A DNA stretch of 64,000 nucleotides, from NCBI RefSeq assembly GCF_015207605.1, contig NZ_JADEWO010000021.1, positions 1 through 64,000 of the forward strand, given 5' to 3'. This document shows positions 7,662-15,943 of this stretch, piece after piece. The notes below the pieces were generated by a model. The model saw nothing but the letters and a program-made list of their open reading frames with translations. It searched no databases and was not told the DNA's origin. Origin of the DNA: Oculatella sp. LEGE 06141 (lineage in GTDB: Bacteria; Cyanobacteriota; Cyanobacteriia; Elainellales; Elainellaceae). Both the position numbers and the translations under genes were made by a program. Position 1 is the first letter of the stretch, and the number at the start of each line of letters is the position of its first letter.

Positions 7662-10400
7662 CTAGCCCGTAAGCAAGGCATGAACAGCTCTGACTAACGC
7701 TTCTGGCTCCACAGGTTTGCTTATATGCTGCTCAAATCCGGCTTGCAGTGCCTGTTGTTGATTAAAATCTCCGGCATAGGCCGTAAGGGCGATCGCTTTC
7801 ACCTGTCCTCCTTGCTCTGGTGGTAACGCCCGGATCTGCCGCATCAGCATGTAGCCATCGACCTCGGGCATCCCAATGTCGCTAACGAGGACATCGGGCG
7901 GAGCGTGCGTTAATGCTAAAAACCCTTCGCTGGCGATCGCCGCAGTCGTCACGTTTGCACCTGCTTGCTCCAGGACGAACGCCACAAAGTCCCGTGAATC
8001 GGTTTCATCATCAATCACCAGGATTTGTAAACCCGTGAGTGGCAGAGTGGATGAGCCTCTCTCCATCTCCCCGTCTCCCCGTCTCTCCATCTCTCCATCC
8101 CCCTGTCTCTTCAGCAGCGGTAGTTTAACTGTAAACGTGGCTCCTACCCCTTTGCCTGCACTGGCGGCGGTCACCGTGCCACCGTGTAGCTCGACCAGAT
8201 GACGGACGATCGCCAACCCTAACCCCAAACCGCCAAATTGACGGGTGGTTGCGCCACTTTCTTGACGAAAACAGTCAAACACAAAGGGGAGGAAATTTGC
8301 TGGAATGCCGTTGCCGTTGTCGCTAACAGTGATTTGCGCCTGGTGGTCAACCTGTTCTAACCGCACCTCTACTCGACCGTCTATCGGCGTAAACTTCACC
8401 GCATTAGAGAGTAAATTCCACACCACTTGCTGTAGGCGGGTTGCATCGCCTGAAACGGTTCCTACTTCAGCATCTAAGCTGGCTGCTACTGTAATAGATT
8501 TGGCTTCGGCAGCGAGTTGCACGGTTTCAACTGCGCTTCGAATCACAGCGGTTAAATCAATTGAACTGACAGTGAGGCTAAGCTTCCCTTGCAAAATTCG
8601 AGAGACATCGAGTAAATCTTCAATTAGTTCCGATTGCAGTTTGGCGTTGCGCTCGATGGTTGCCAGGGCTTGAGCGGTTTTTGTAGCGTCCAGGTTGCCC
8701 TTCTGCAATAGTCTTGACCAACCCAAAATTGGATTGAGGGGCGATCGCAACTCGTGAGAGAGCACTGCCAAAAACTCGTCCTTGATGCGGTTGGCTTGTT
8801 CAGCCGCTTCTCGTGCCGCCTGTTCTTGTTGTAAGATTCGCTCCCGATCCCGTTCAATTTGAATGCGATCGGTAATGTCGTTAGAAATGCCGATTAACCC
8901 AATGACCTCTCCAGCCTCGTTGCGGTAGGGCGCTTTCATGCCTAAGAAGGTGCGAATACCATCGGGAGATTCTTCCACCACTTCCGTCTGTCCCGATGCC
9001 ATAATGCGCTGATCGTTTTCCATCACCCTGGCGGCATCTTCAGCGTTTGGATAAAGGTCGCAGTCCCGGTGGCCAATCACTTCAGCCGCCGATTTGCCCA
9101 ACACCTCCAGCGTCGCTGGATTGGCATAGATAATCCGTCCCTGGCGATCTTTGACAAAAATGGGGGTGGGGGCTGATTGGTTCACCACATCTAAAATGGC
9201 ATTCTTCTGCCGCAGTTCTGCTTCGGCTAGTTTGCGATCGGTGATGTTTTCGGCAAAGATGACAATGCCGCCAATTTCACCTGCCGCATTGAACCAGGGG
9301 CGAGCTTCCCACTTGAGCCAATCCACTGAGCCATCGAGCCGGTTAAAGCAATCATCGTCTGATTTCTCGATGGCACCCGCCAGACAGTTTTGATGAATCT
9401 GCTTCCAGGCTTCAGAAATTTCTGGAAAGACTTCATAGTGGCTGCGTCCAATCATGGGTTCCGTTAAGTCATAGTCCTCGATCCAGCGTTGACTGTATGC
9501 CAGATAACGCAGTTCACGGTCAAACATTGCCATCGCGGCCGGAGCATGTTTGATAAACAGAGAAAGCTTTTCTTCTGACTCACGCAGGGCAACTTCTGTC
9601 TGCTGACGTTCGGCTTCAACGTGCTTGCGATCGCTAATGTCATAGGACATTACCAGCACTGCATAAACCTCTCCGCAATCGTTGTAGAGCGGTGTGCCGT
9701 GAGAAATGTAGTAGCGATCGTGGCTCTCATGCTCCACGCTAAACGGTTTGCCATTCAGCACCTGGCGAAAGCAAGGTTCATAGCTTGCTGCCAGCGTGGG
9801 ATCAAGCGCGTCCCAGATGGTTTTACCAATCAAGTCCTCAGAGTTCAGACCCGCCGCTTGCAGTGCTTCGCCTGCTGCCAATAAATAGCGCAGATTACGA
9901 TCCACGATGAAAACTGCCCCTCTCGGCAAATTGGCCGCCACCGCATGAAAGCGATCTTCGCTTTGTCGCAGTGCCTCTTCAGCCTGTCTACGTTCAGTCC
10001 GTTCAGCCTCTTCCCGTTTGATAGTTTCTTTGAGTGTGTGATAATCCGCTCTGGCACGCTCTAAGGCTATTCGTCGCGATCGATCGAGCCAACTGGTTAA
10101 CCCTGCGGCGATCAAAAATAATCCTAACCGTATCCCAGTACCAATGGTGATGAATTGGAAGGAATAGCGCGGCTCAACAAAAAAGTAGCCAACTGCCAGC
10201 GTAGACAAAACGGTGGCCAGCAATCCAGCCTCCCATCCACCCAGCCCTACACTCACAATCACCGCCACAAAAAAGAAAGGGGTGACGGTCGGATACAGCC
10301 ACGGCAAAAGTAGAAGCGTTACCCCCAGTGCTACAGCAACACTTATCACTGCCACGACAAAGTGGAGGCGATCGCTCCTGGTTCTCCCCCTAGCCTTCAT
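7662..10400 (-). CDS. Membrane-anchored hybrid histidine kinase (DUF4118-type TM, 4 PAS, HisKA, HATPase, receiver)
   Basis: 912 residues from the ATG at 10400. That start is preferred over an ATG at 10499 because it is preceded by GAGAGGA and lies at the end of the upstream regulator gene (11-base overlap). The N-terminal hydrophobic segments between about residues 12 and 100 resemble the KdpD-type DUF4118 four-helix membrane domain. Four PAS domains follow, each introduced by R-x-A-E-x-x-L-R-type coiled linkers. The phosphorylatable His is residue 549 in SHELRSPLNPILGW. The C-terminal receiver has its acceptor Asp at residue 841 in VSDIGMPEVDG. Between HATPase and receiver is a repetitive linker made of GDGEMER units. 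It is close in sequence to the following kinase gene through the HisKA/HATPase part, pointing to duplication. Confidence 0.93.
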   Translation of the reverse strand: MKARGRTRSDRLHFVVAVISVAVALGVTLLLLPWLYPTVTPFFFVAVIVSVGLGGWEAGLLATVLSTLAVGYFFVEPRYSFQFITIGTGIRLGLFLIAAGLTSWLDRSRRIALERARADYHTLKETIKREEAERTERRQAEEALRQSEDRFHAVAANLPRGAVFIVDRNLRYLLAAGEALQAAGLNSEDLIGKTIWDALDPTLAASYEPCFRQVLNGKPFSVEHESHDRYYISHGTPLYNDCGEVYAVLVMSYDISDRKHVEAERQQTEVALRESEEKLSLFIKHAPAAMAMFDRELRYLAYSQRWIEDYDLTEPMIGRSHYEVFPEISEAWKQIHQNCLAGAIEKSDDDCFNRLDGSVDWLKWEARPWFNAAGEIGGIVIFAENITDRKLAEAELRQKNAILDVVNQSAPTPIFVKDRQGRIIYANPATLEVLGKSAAEVIGHRDCDLYPNAEDAARVMENDQRIMASGQTEVVEESPDGIRTFLGMKAPYRNEAGEVIGLIGISNDITDRIQIERDRERILQQEQAAREAAEQANRIKDEFLAVLSHELRSPLNPILGWSRLLQKGNLDATKTAQALATIERNAKLQSELIEDLLDVSRILQGKLSLTVSSIDLTAVIRSAVETVQLAAEAKSITVAASLDAEVGTVSGDATRLQQVVWNLLSNAVKFTPIDGRVEVRLEQVDHQAQITVSDNGNGIPANFLPFVFDCFRQESGATTRQFGGLGLGLAIVRHLVELHGGTVTAASAGKGVGATFTVKLPLLKRQGDGEMERRGDGEMERGSSTLPLTGLQILVIDDETDSRDFVAFVLEQAGANVTTAAIASEGFLALTHAPPDVLVSDIGMPEVDGYMLMRQIRALPPEQGGQVKAIALTAYAGDFNQQQALQAGFEQHISKPVEPEALVRAVHALLTG
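8058..8110. repeat. Pyrimidine-rich tandem repeat encoding a GDGEMER linker
   Basis: Imperfect tandem units of CTCTCCAT and CCCCGTCTC, read on the minus strand as GGAGATGGAGAGACGG-type repeats. They encode R-Q-G-D-G-E-M-E-R-R-G-D-G-E-M-E-R-G between the ATPase and receiver domains of the hybrid kinase. The frame is intact. Simple repeats of this kind can change length by slippage, which would vary the linker length in multiples of three or break the frame. Confidence 0.7.
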
Positions 10401-10686
10401 ACGGTTGCATTCCTCTCCAAAAATATTTGTTGCGGATAGCTTGACGTACCCGTAACGCCACATTAAGAGCCTGAGACATCTGGTGTAGTAAGGAGTCAAT
10501 TTGCTTCAGTGTCAGGGGAGAAGGCTTAGCACGTCCGTTTTTCCATCGATTAATTGTGGCGGTCATGCCTGATGTGTCGGCGAATGTTTCCTGCGATAGC
10601 TGCATCATATCGCGCCGATCCCGAACCGATTGAGCGATCTGCTGTATCCGACGAAATTCAGGTTTGGGGAGCATCTCAAGGGACAA
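10390..10686 (-). CDS. Small XRE-type helix-turn-helix regulator
   Basis: 98 residues. The central segment SQETFADTSGMTATINRWKNGRAKPSPLTLKQI reads as a Cro/C1-type helix-turn-helix, with the recognition helix around T-A-T-I-N-R-W. There is no partner domain. The last codons overlap the start of the hybrid kinase by 11 bases, which suggests an operon of regulator, hybrid kinase and second kinase. It could be an autoregulator of this operon or an antitoxin-like DNA-binding protein, but no toxin gene is adjacent. Confidence 0.8.
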   Translation of the reverse strand: MSLEMLPKPEFRRIQQIAQSVRDRRDMMQLSQETFADTSGMTATINRWKNGRAKPSPLTLKQIDSLLHQMSQALNVALRVRQAIRNKYFWRGMQPYEG

Positions 10687-11564
10687 AGTATCTACATACC
10701 ACTCTTGACACCAATCACCCTTCTACCAACTATCTAGAGTTGGAGAATTTTAATTCAGAGTTTGCAAAAAAACTATCAAACCTTTCATTCTGTAACTAAA
10801 TTTTAATCAAGGGTGGAATCAGATCGGGTTGACGAGTGGCAAGCCAGAGCGGCCTTGAAAAGTTCCTCCCGTGAATCGGCGGGAAGTTCGCTATGACAAA
10901 CACACCTGTTAGGACTGCGGTAGCACCAAGCCCGGACGCCAGATCACGTTATTCTTCACTCAAAGGATGGTACCCATAATGGGGACAAAGTAGCGCTGCG
11001 TGCGAAAAGTGCAACGCATGGAGGTAGAACTGTGGGGTAGCGAAATTGCTGAAGAGAAGGAAGCCCATGAGGGGAGGTTCTTGACTCTCATGACATAGCA
11101 TCTCCTGTCATGGCTGAACGTCACCCTGCTTTGACCCAATTGGCACAGAGATCTCATTCATCTATTTCCGTTCCTCATTTCTCTAGAGTTAATCTCGATA
11201 GTTGAAATGAATTGGACGGTTTTTCTGGATGTCTTTCAGATTCCAGTATTGGGCTATAGTTCCCTTGCTACTGATCATTCCTTTTTCAATGAACGCATTG
11301 ATGTGGTTTCTCACCCATGCCGCACGTATCAGTCCGCTTGAATCAGCCAGACTTACAGCCATTTTCATTTGCATTCACCACACCCCAAACCCTACACACA
11401 CAACCATCCTGGCGAGACTGTGGCTGACTCGATTGAGAACTGCTGTACATTCATCCGGCAACTCCCGACGCTCATTCATCTAGCCATCATCGCTTTTGAT
11501 TCTTGCGATAAATGACCACTATTCACCCGAAGTGACGTTCACTCAGTGCCATCCATTTCATGCA
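10687..11564. other. Gene-poor region with degraded sequence
   Basis: I see no intact gene. Between about 10850 and 11100 the plus strand reads in one frame as protein-like sequence, including RREVRYDKHTC and DCGSTKPGRQ. It is interrupted by a stop inside a CxxCG-like zinc-ribbon pattern and by further stops near 10990 and 11095, suggesting a decayed gene, perhaps from a mobile element. I cannot name the family. Copy 1 of a dispersed repeat lies at 11352-11447. The start of the region, about 10690-10800, is AT-rich and may hold the promoter of the minus-strand regulator. Confidence 0.35.
11352..11447 (+). repeat. Dispersed ~96-bp repeat, copy 1
   Basis: Starts CTTACAGCCATTTTCATT and ends GACTCGATTGAGAACTGCTG. 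Two other copies occur at 22786-22882 (same strand) and 39931-40025 (opposite strand). All three are between genes. Identity is high across the whole unit, including the central TGGCGAGACTGTGGCTGACTC block. A variable CCTACAC-type tract sits in the middle. Confidence 0.85.
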
Positions 11565-11774
11565 TCAGCAGATTGCAGCGTGGCGATCGCGCCTCTGTTC
11601 GCGCGACTCTTGCTTCACTTTTCCTTCCATTGCCGCATGTTGTAGCTGCATAAACGCAAAGAAATCTTCATTGTCATATTTCGTTTGCATCAAGCGCCGC
11701 AACTCATCTTCAGCCGTAATCGTCAAACAGCCAGTGGTCAGCGCCTGTTGAGCAATATCACAGATTCGAGCCAT
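11565..11774 (-). CDS. Small conserved cyanobacterial protein of unknown function
   Basis: 69 residues, mostly helical and charged, with core LTTGCLTITAEDELRRLMQ, then KYDNEDFFAFMQLQHAAMEGKVKQES. The pattern (TTG-x-L-T-x-x-A-E-D-x-L-R-x-L followed by D-x-x-A-F-x-x-L-Q-x-A) is one I associate with a small protein widespread in cyanobacteria without assigned function. The ATG is preceded by GGTTGTTGGAGGGTG, a good ribosome binding site. It stands alone between a degraded region and a pseudogene. Confidence 0.7.
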   Translation of the reverse strand: MARICDIAQQALTTGCLTITAEDELRRLMQTKYDNEDFFAFMQLQHAAMEGKVKQESREQRRDRHAAIC

Positions 11775-11883
11775 AAGTCACCCTCCAACAACCATAAGCC
11801 GAGCGAAACAAAGAACACAGGGAAGCCGTTTGCCAGCTAGCTCCCAAAGGCCGAGAATTGCGGGGCAGCCATTCTAGCCTGAT

Positions 11884-12243
11884 TCAGTTCTCAATCCACA
11901 ACACAATGGATTTAGCAGAACCCTCGGTAGGTCGCACCACTCGCCATCCTGCTTGAATTGCAACGGGTTGAATTAGCGTATGAATAACCGCAACAGGAAT
12001 GGCATCTTAATGACCCACCAACCTTGTAGCTAGTAGGTTATAGAAAACCTCTACAGTCGGCTCATTCTCCTTCAGGATAGATTCAATGTTGTTTAGATAA
12101 AGCTCAACAGAAGTCGCATGTGTTTGTAAAAGGTGCCCTTTCAAGATTTCAACGGATACTTGGACACCCCAAAGAGGGGCAGTGACTGTAGCTGCGATGA
12201 AGTGAATTATGTCGGTCTACTGCTGAAGAGAACGATCGCTCAT
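11884..12243 (-). pseudogene. Decayed gene with two in-frame stops, unknown family
   Basis: From an ATG at 12243 the minus strand stays in one frame for 120 codons to a TGA at 11884. It is broken by a TAG at 12217-12219 (codon 9) and a TAA at 12007-12009. Between and after the stops the translation is protein-like: HFIAATVTAPLWGVQVSVEI, VELYLNNIESILKENEP, then AIPVAVIHTLIQPVAIQAGW and IVLWIEN. No indel is needed, so two point mutations explain the damage. I do not recognise the family. Confidence 0.6.
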
Positions 12244-12445
12244 CTAACCTACTACGTTGACAATAAGTTGTAGCCCTTGCGATCGGATTTTTAGAGTACA
12301 ACCAATCGGGGAGAACTGAGGGACACAACACTACGGGCACAAACCTTAACGGATGTAAATTGAGTTAGCACTATAGGGCATTGTGTGGGAATGCTATAGC
12401 TGACATTCATTTAAACCGTACTTGAGCAACTAGAGGTCATTAAAG

Positions 12446-13108
12446 GTGAGATATGAAATTCGTTACAAACCTGCCTTTGCTACGCTCTTTTTAACGCTAA
12501 ATCCCGGCGATCGCATCACCGCCGAAGCAGGGGCAATGGCCAGCATGTCTGCCCAACTCTCGATGACCACCGAGTTTTCAGGCGGTTTAATTCCAGGACT
12601 GTTAAAGAAGTTTCTAGGCGGAGAATCGCTCTTTGTTAACGTCTTCAAAAACAACACCCAACAACCGCAAGAAGTAGTGCTGACCCAGTCTACTATTGGC
12701 GATATCAGCATGATTGAGTTAACCGGAAACGAGATTTGCTTTCAGCCCGGTGCTTACATTGCTCATACCCCTGGCATTCGCATGGGAGTAGAATGGGCAG
12801 GTTTTTCAAGCTGGTTTGCGGGTGAAGGGTTATTTAAGCTCAAGCTCAGCGGCCAAGGATTAGTCTTCTTTGGAGCCTATGGTGGCATCACTGAACGCCG
12901 CCTGAGCAACGAATTAATTGTCGATACCGGGCATCTGGTTGCGTATGAACCCGGCATTCGCATGAATATCCACATGGCAGGCGGGTTGCTGGGTTCCGTC
13001 ACGTCTGGGGAAGGACTGGTCAACCGTTTGAAAGGTCAGGGGCGCGTTTATCTGCAATCTCGTAGTGTAGACGGCCTGGTGCGGTTTCTTCGTCCCAAAT
13101 TGAGATAA
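12446..13108 (+). CDS. AIM24 / TIGR00266 family protein, paralogue 1
   Basis: 220 residues. The start is the GTG at 12446, since no in-frame ATG fits. The protein has the TIGR00266 pattern: AEAGAMASMSAQLSM near the N terminus, FLGGESLFVNVF near residue 55, PGIRMGVEWAG in the middle, and GEGLVNRLKGQGRVYLQSRS at the end. It is a beta-rich fold with no signal peptide. Bacterial members have no firmly known activity; the yeast mitochondrial homologue Aim24 affects membrane organisation. It is the first of three tandem paralogues followed by an M48 peptidase. Confidence 0.9.
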   Translation: MRYEIRYKPAFATLFLTLNPGDRITAEAGAMASMSAQLSMTTEFSGGLIPGLLKKFLGGESLFVNVFKNNTQQPQEVVLTQSTIGDISMIELTGNEICFQPGAYIAHTPGIRMGVEWAGFSSWFAGEGLFKLKLSGQGLVFFGAYGGITERRLSNELIVDTGHLVAYEPGIRMNIHMAGGLLGSVTSGEGLVNRLKGQGRVYLQSRSVDGLVRFLRPKLR

Positions 13109-13237
13109 AGCGTTTGGTCATTGCTCGTTGGTTATGCCGTGATCCCGTTCGTTATCCGCATTACCAATGACAGATTTGCCAATGACAGGTTTGCCAACAA
13201 CCGATTTGATTGCGATTGAGTACAACCATCTAAACCT

Positions 13238-13915
13238 ATGAAACTAGAGATTTTGCATCAGCCCGATAGTGCGATCGCCAAAATCGATATGGCACCGCAA
13301 GAAGAATTAATTGCCGAAGCGGGATCAATGGTCGCCATGAGCGGTCATATGCAGGTCAGCACTACGCTACGACGGGGTAAAGGGGGCGGCATTTTTGGAG
13401 GATTGAAGCGAGCGCTAGCAGGCGAATCGCTCTTCCTCAGCGTGTTTCGGTCTGGAGCGAGTCCGGCTGAAGTCTATCTGGCTCCCACCCTCATGGGCGA
13501 TATTTTGCCCTATCAACTGTCTGGAACAGATTTAGTTATCCAGTCTACGGGCTACATGGCCAGCACACCAGGCATAGATATCGATCTGGGATTTCAAGGA
13601 TTAAAGTCGGTTTTCTCAGGTGAATCCATTTTTTGGTTAACGGCCAGCGGGTCTGGAATGGTACTGTTGAGTGCCTTTGGCGGCATCTATGAAGTCATGG
13701 TGGATGGCGAATATGTGGTTGATACTGGACACATCGTCGCGTTTGATAAAACCCTGAACTTCTCGATTACCAAGCCGGGTTCAAGCTGGATCGGAGCCTT
13801 CATGGGGGGAGAAGGACTGGTGTGTCGTTTCAAAGGCAAAGGCCGACTATTTTGTCAGACCCATAATCCCGGAGCCTTTGGTCAGATGGTTGGAAGCAAG
13901 CTGCCGCCCAAATAA
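13238..13915 (+). CDS. AIM24 / TIGR00266 family protein, paralogue 2
   Basis: 225 residues. Landmarks in the same order as its neighbours: AEAGSMVAMSGHMQV, ALAGESLFLSVF, TPGIDIDLGFQGLKSVFSGE, VVDTGHIVAFD and GEGLVCRFKGKGRLFCQT. It differs from the first copy by a Gly-rich segment RGKGGGIFGGL near residue 48. The separation from the first copy is 129 bases and from the third 105 bases, so one transcript is possible. Divergence among the three is substantial, so the triplication is old. Confidence 0.9.
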   Translation: MKLEILHQPDSAIAKIDMAPQEELIAEAGSMVAMSGHMQVSTTLRRGKGGGIFGGLKRALAGESLFLSVFRSGASPAEVYLAPTLMGDILPYQLSGTDLVIQSTGYMASTPGIDIDLGFQGLKSVFSGESIFWLTASGSGMVLLSAFGGIYEVMVDGEYVVDTGHIVAFDKTLNFSITKPGSSWIGAFMGGEGLVCRFKGKGRLFCQTHNPGAFGQMVGSKLPPK

Positions 13916-14020
13916 CCCGTGGCGATTCAAAGAACTGCCCCCTGCAACAACTTATTCTGACTATTCTTGAACGACTCAATCTAATGTCATCACTTTACAT
14001 TTTCTCAGGAGAACGAGCCG

Positions 14021-14719
14021 ATGGCTGCTGAAACTGCTTATCGAATTGACCATTCACCCGCCTATGCGTCGCTTTGGCTCAAACTCAACGCTGGACAAAC
14101 CGTTCTGGTGGAATCTGGCGCAATGGCAGCAATGGACCCCTGGATCAGCATGAAATCCAAGGTAAAGGGCGGGTTAATGAAAGGCATTGGGCGGATGCTT
14201 GGCGGCGAATCACTCTTCATGAGTGAGTTCAAGGCAGAGGGCAAACCGGGCGAAATGATGATCTCTCCGGGCGTTCCAGGAGATATCCAGCATTATCATT
14301 TAGATGGACAGGGCTTGATGGTGCAGTCGTCTGGATTTGTAGCCGCCAGCCCAACCGTGACGATCGATACCAAGTTTCAAGGCTTCAAAGGTTTTTTTAG
14401 CGGCGAGTCGCTGTTCTTGATTAGAGCCACCGGAACGGGCGACCTGTGGTTTAGTTCCTTTGGCGCTATTTTGGAAATCCCGATTTCGGGTGAGTATGTG
14501 GTTGATACCGGATACATTGTTGCCTTTGAAGAAACGTTAAACTACGAAATTGAGATGATGGGCGGTCTGTCCTTCAAAGGCTTAAGAACTGGTATTTTAG
14601 GCGGTGAAGGTCTGGTCTGTCGCTTTAGCGGACAGGGGCGGCTCTGGGTGCAGTCGCGGCAGCTTTATCCTTTCATTAATTTCCTGAATCCGTTTCGTCC
14701 TACTAAGAGCAATGACTAA
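14021..14719 (+). CDS. AIM24 / TIGR00266 family protein, paralogue 3
   Basis: 232 residues with the family landmarks VESGAMAAMDPWISM, MLGGESLFMSEF, FQGFKGFFSGESLFLI, VVDTGYIVAFEE and GEGLVCRFSGQGRLWVQSRQ. The ATG at 14021 follows CAGGAGAACGAGCCG, a strong ribosome binding site. The stop is directly followed by the M48 peptidase ATG two bases later, so the two are almost certainly translated from one message. This physical coupling is the best clue that these proteins work with a membrane protease. Confidence 0.9.
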   Translation: MAAETAYRIDHSPAYASLWLKLNAGQTVLVESGAMAAMDPWISMKSKVKGGLMKGIGRMLGGESLFMSEFKAEGKPGEMMISPGVPGDIQHYHLDGQGLMVQSSGFVAASPTVTIDTKFQGFKGFFSGESLFLIRATGTGDLWFSSFGAILEIPISGEYVVDTGYIVAFEETLNYEIEMMGGLSFKGLRTGILGGEGLVCRFSGQGRLWVQSRQLYPFINFLNPFRPTKSND

Positions 14720-14721
14720 CC

Positions 14722-15570
14722 ATGCCGATTGAACTTCCACCCGGGACTGCCAGCTATAGCGATCGCAACCCGCCCCCGCAAAATCGCCAGATTCTGGTCA
14801 TCCTGGGAGGAATCGCCGGACTGGTGGTGCTGATCATCTGGCTGCTGAATCTATTTGTCAGTGGCTTAATTGGGTTAATTCCACCGAGTGTAGAGCGGCA
14901 ACTGGGAAGCTTTATCGTCCCGGCATTTGAACAGTTGTCGCAACCCTCGCCCACTCAGGATACGCTCAATCAACTACTCGATCGCCTGGAAGCCAAACTG
15001 CCCGACGAGCAACGGCAAGATCATCACTACCAGGTGCTATATATTCCAGAGCCAACCATTAATGCGATCGCCATTCCGGGCGATCGCATCATCATTTTCT
15101 CGGGGTTACTCGCCAACGTAAAATCTGAAAATGAGCTGATGATGGTACTGGGTCATGAATTGGGCCATTTTGCCCACCGCGACCACTTGCAGCGACTGGG
15201 TCGAGGCATTGTGCTGCGCTTTACCCTGGCTTCCCTGCTGGGTGATCCCAGTGCCATTCAATCGATCGCCGTGTCTGGCATTACTGCCGTTAGCACCGCT
15301 CGTTTTTCGCAGCAGCAAGAGTTCCAGGCCGACGATTTTGGCTTGCAGTTGCTACAGAGTACCTATGGTCACGTTACCGGAGCTACCGATTTCTTTGCGC
15401 GGCTCAGCCAGCAAGAACGAGGCCAGGTTGATTTTCTGGCGACTCATCCCAACTCTCGCAAGCGGGTTAAGCGGCTAGAAGCCGAAATTAAAGAGCAAGC
15501 TTACGCCTCGGGGACGCGATCGCCGCTTCCGCCAACCCTGGTCGAGCAAACGGCCACTCCATCAGCTTAA
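14722..15570 (+). CDS. M48-family membrane metallopeptidase
   Basis: 282 residues. One transmembrane segment (about residues 25-48) precedes the catalytic domain. The zinc motif HELGH is at residues 145-149, and the third ligand region is FQADDFGLQLL near residue 203. The end NSRKRVKRLEAE is typical of M48 peptidases with the T-H-P-x-x-x-x-R signature (ATHPNSRKRV). Homologues such as HtpX, BepA and LoiP act in protein quality control at membranes. It begins two bases after the third AIM24 gene, suggesting a four-gene operon. Confidence 0.9.
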   Translation: MPIELPPGTASYSDRNPPPQNRQILVILGGIAGLVVLIIWLLNLFVSGLIGLIPPSVERQLGSFIVPAFEQLSQPSPTQDTLNQLLDRLEAKLPDEQRQDHHYQVLYIPEPTINAIAIPGDRIIIFSGLLANVKSENELMMVLGHELGHFAHRDHLQRLGRGIVLRFTLASLLGDPSAIQSIAVSGITAVSTARFSQQQEFQADDFGLQLLQSTYGHVTGATDFFARLSQQERGQVDFLATHPNSRKRVKRLEAEIKEQAYASGTRSPLPPTLVEQTATPSA

Positions 15571-15790
15571 TCACCGAATTGCAATTGGGCAGGAAAGCAA
15601 ACGACAATCCGTTGCTGAACACAATCTGTTATCGAATAACTGTTATCGAACACAAGTATGAACGGGTAGTTTCAACGCCTCCGCAACGGGTATAGCAATT
15701 CTCCCACAACGTTCATACCTGGATTTAGCCGCGACGACCCTTACCAAAACTACAGGCTCATAGCCTGTAAGGATGCCCACCGCTAATGCA

Positions 15791-15826
15791 CCCCAGTCCA
15801 CCTGTTTGGATCTGGGGCTATTTTTT
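15791..15826 (+). terminator. Probable intrinsic terminator or attenuator
   Basis: CCCCAGTCC pairs with GGATCTGGGG around the loop ACCTGTTT, followed by CTATTTTTT. It lies 221 bases after the M48 stop and about 118 bases before the superoxide dismutase ATG. It may end the AIM24-M48 transcript or act as an attenuator in the leader of the dismutase gene. The rest of the gap (15571-15943) shows no gene; its end is AT-rich and likely holds the dismutase promoter. Confidence 0.65.
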
Positions 15827-15943
15827 GCAGGGCTTCTCTTAAATCTGACGGATCTGAGACTTTTGATAGATAAATCTATTTTAAGTTTTGATAGTATTTT
15901 ATATAGAAACTAAAAATGACGTTAAAGACAAAGGAAACCTAAT

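Noticed and set aside
10960-11157. 65-codon minus-strand frame in the degraded region
   Set aside because: No ribosome binding site and no recognisable family; the opposite strand is the more protein-like one.
12149-12340. 63-codon minus-strand frame overlapping the pseudogene
   Set aside because: It is in a different frame from the protein-like sequence and has no recognisable content.
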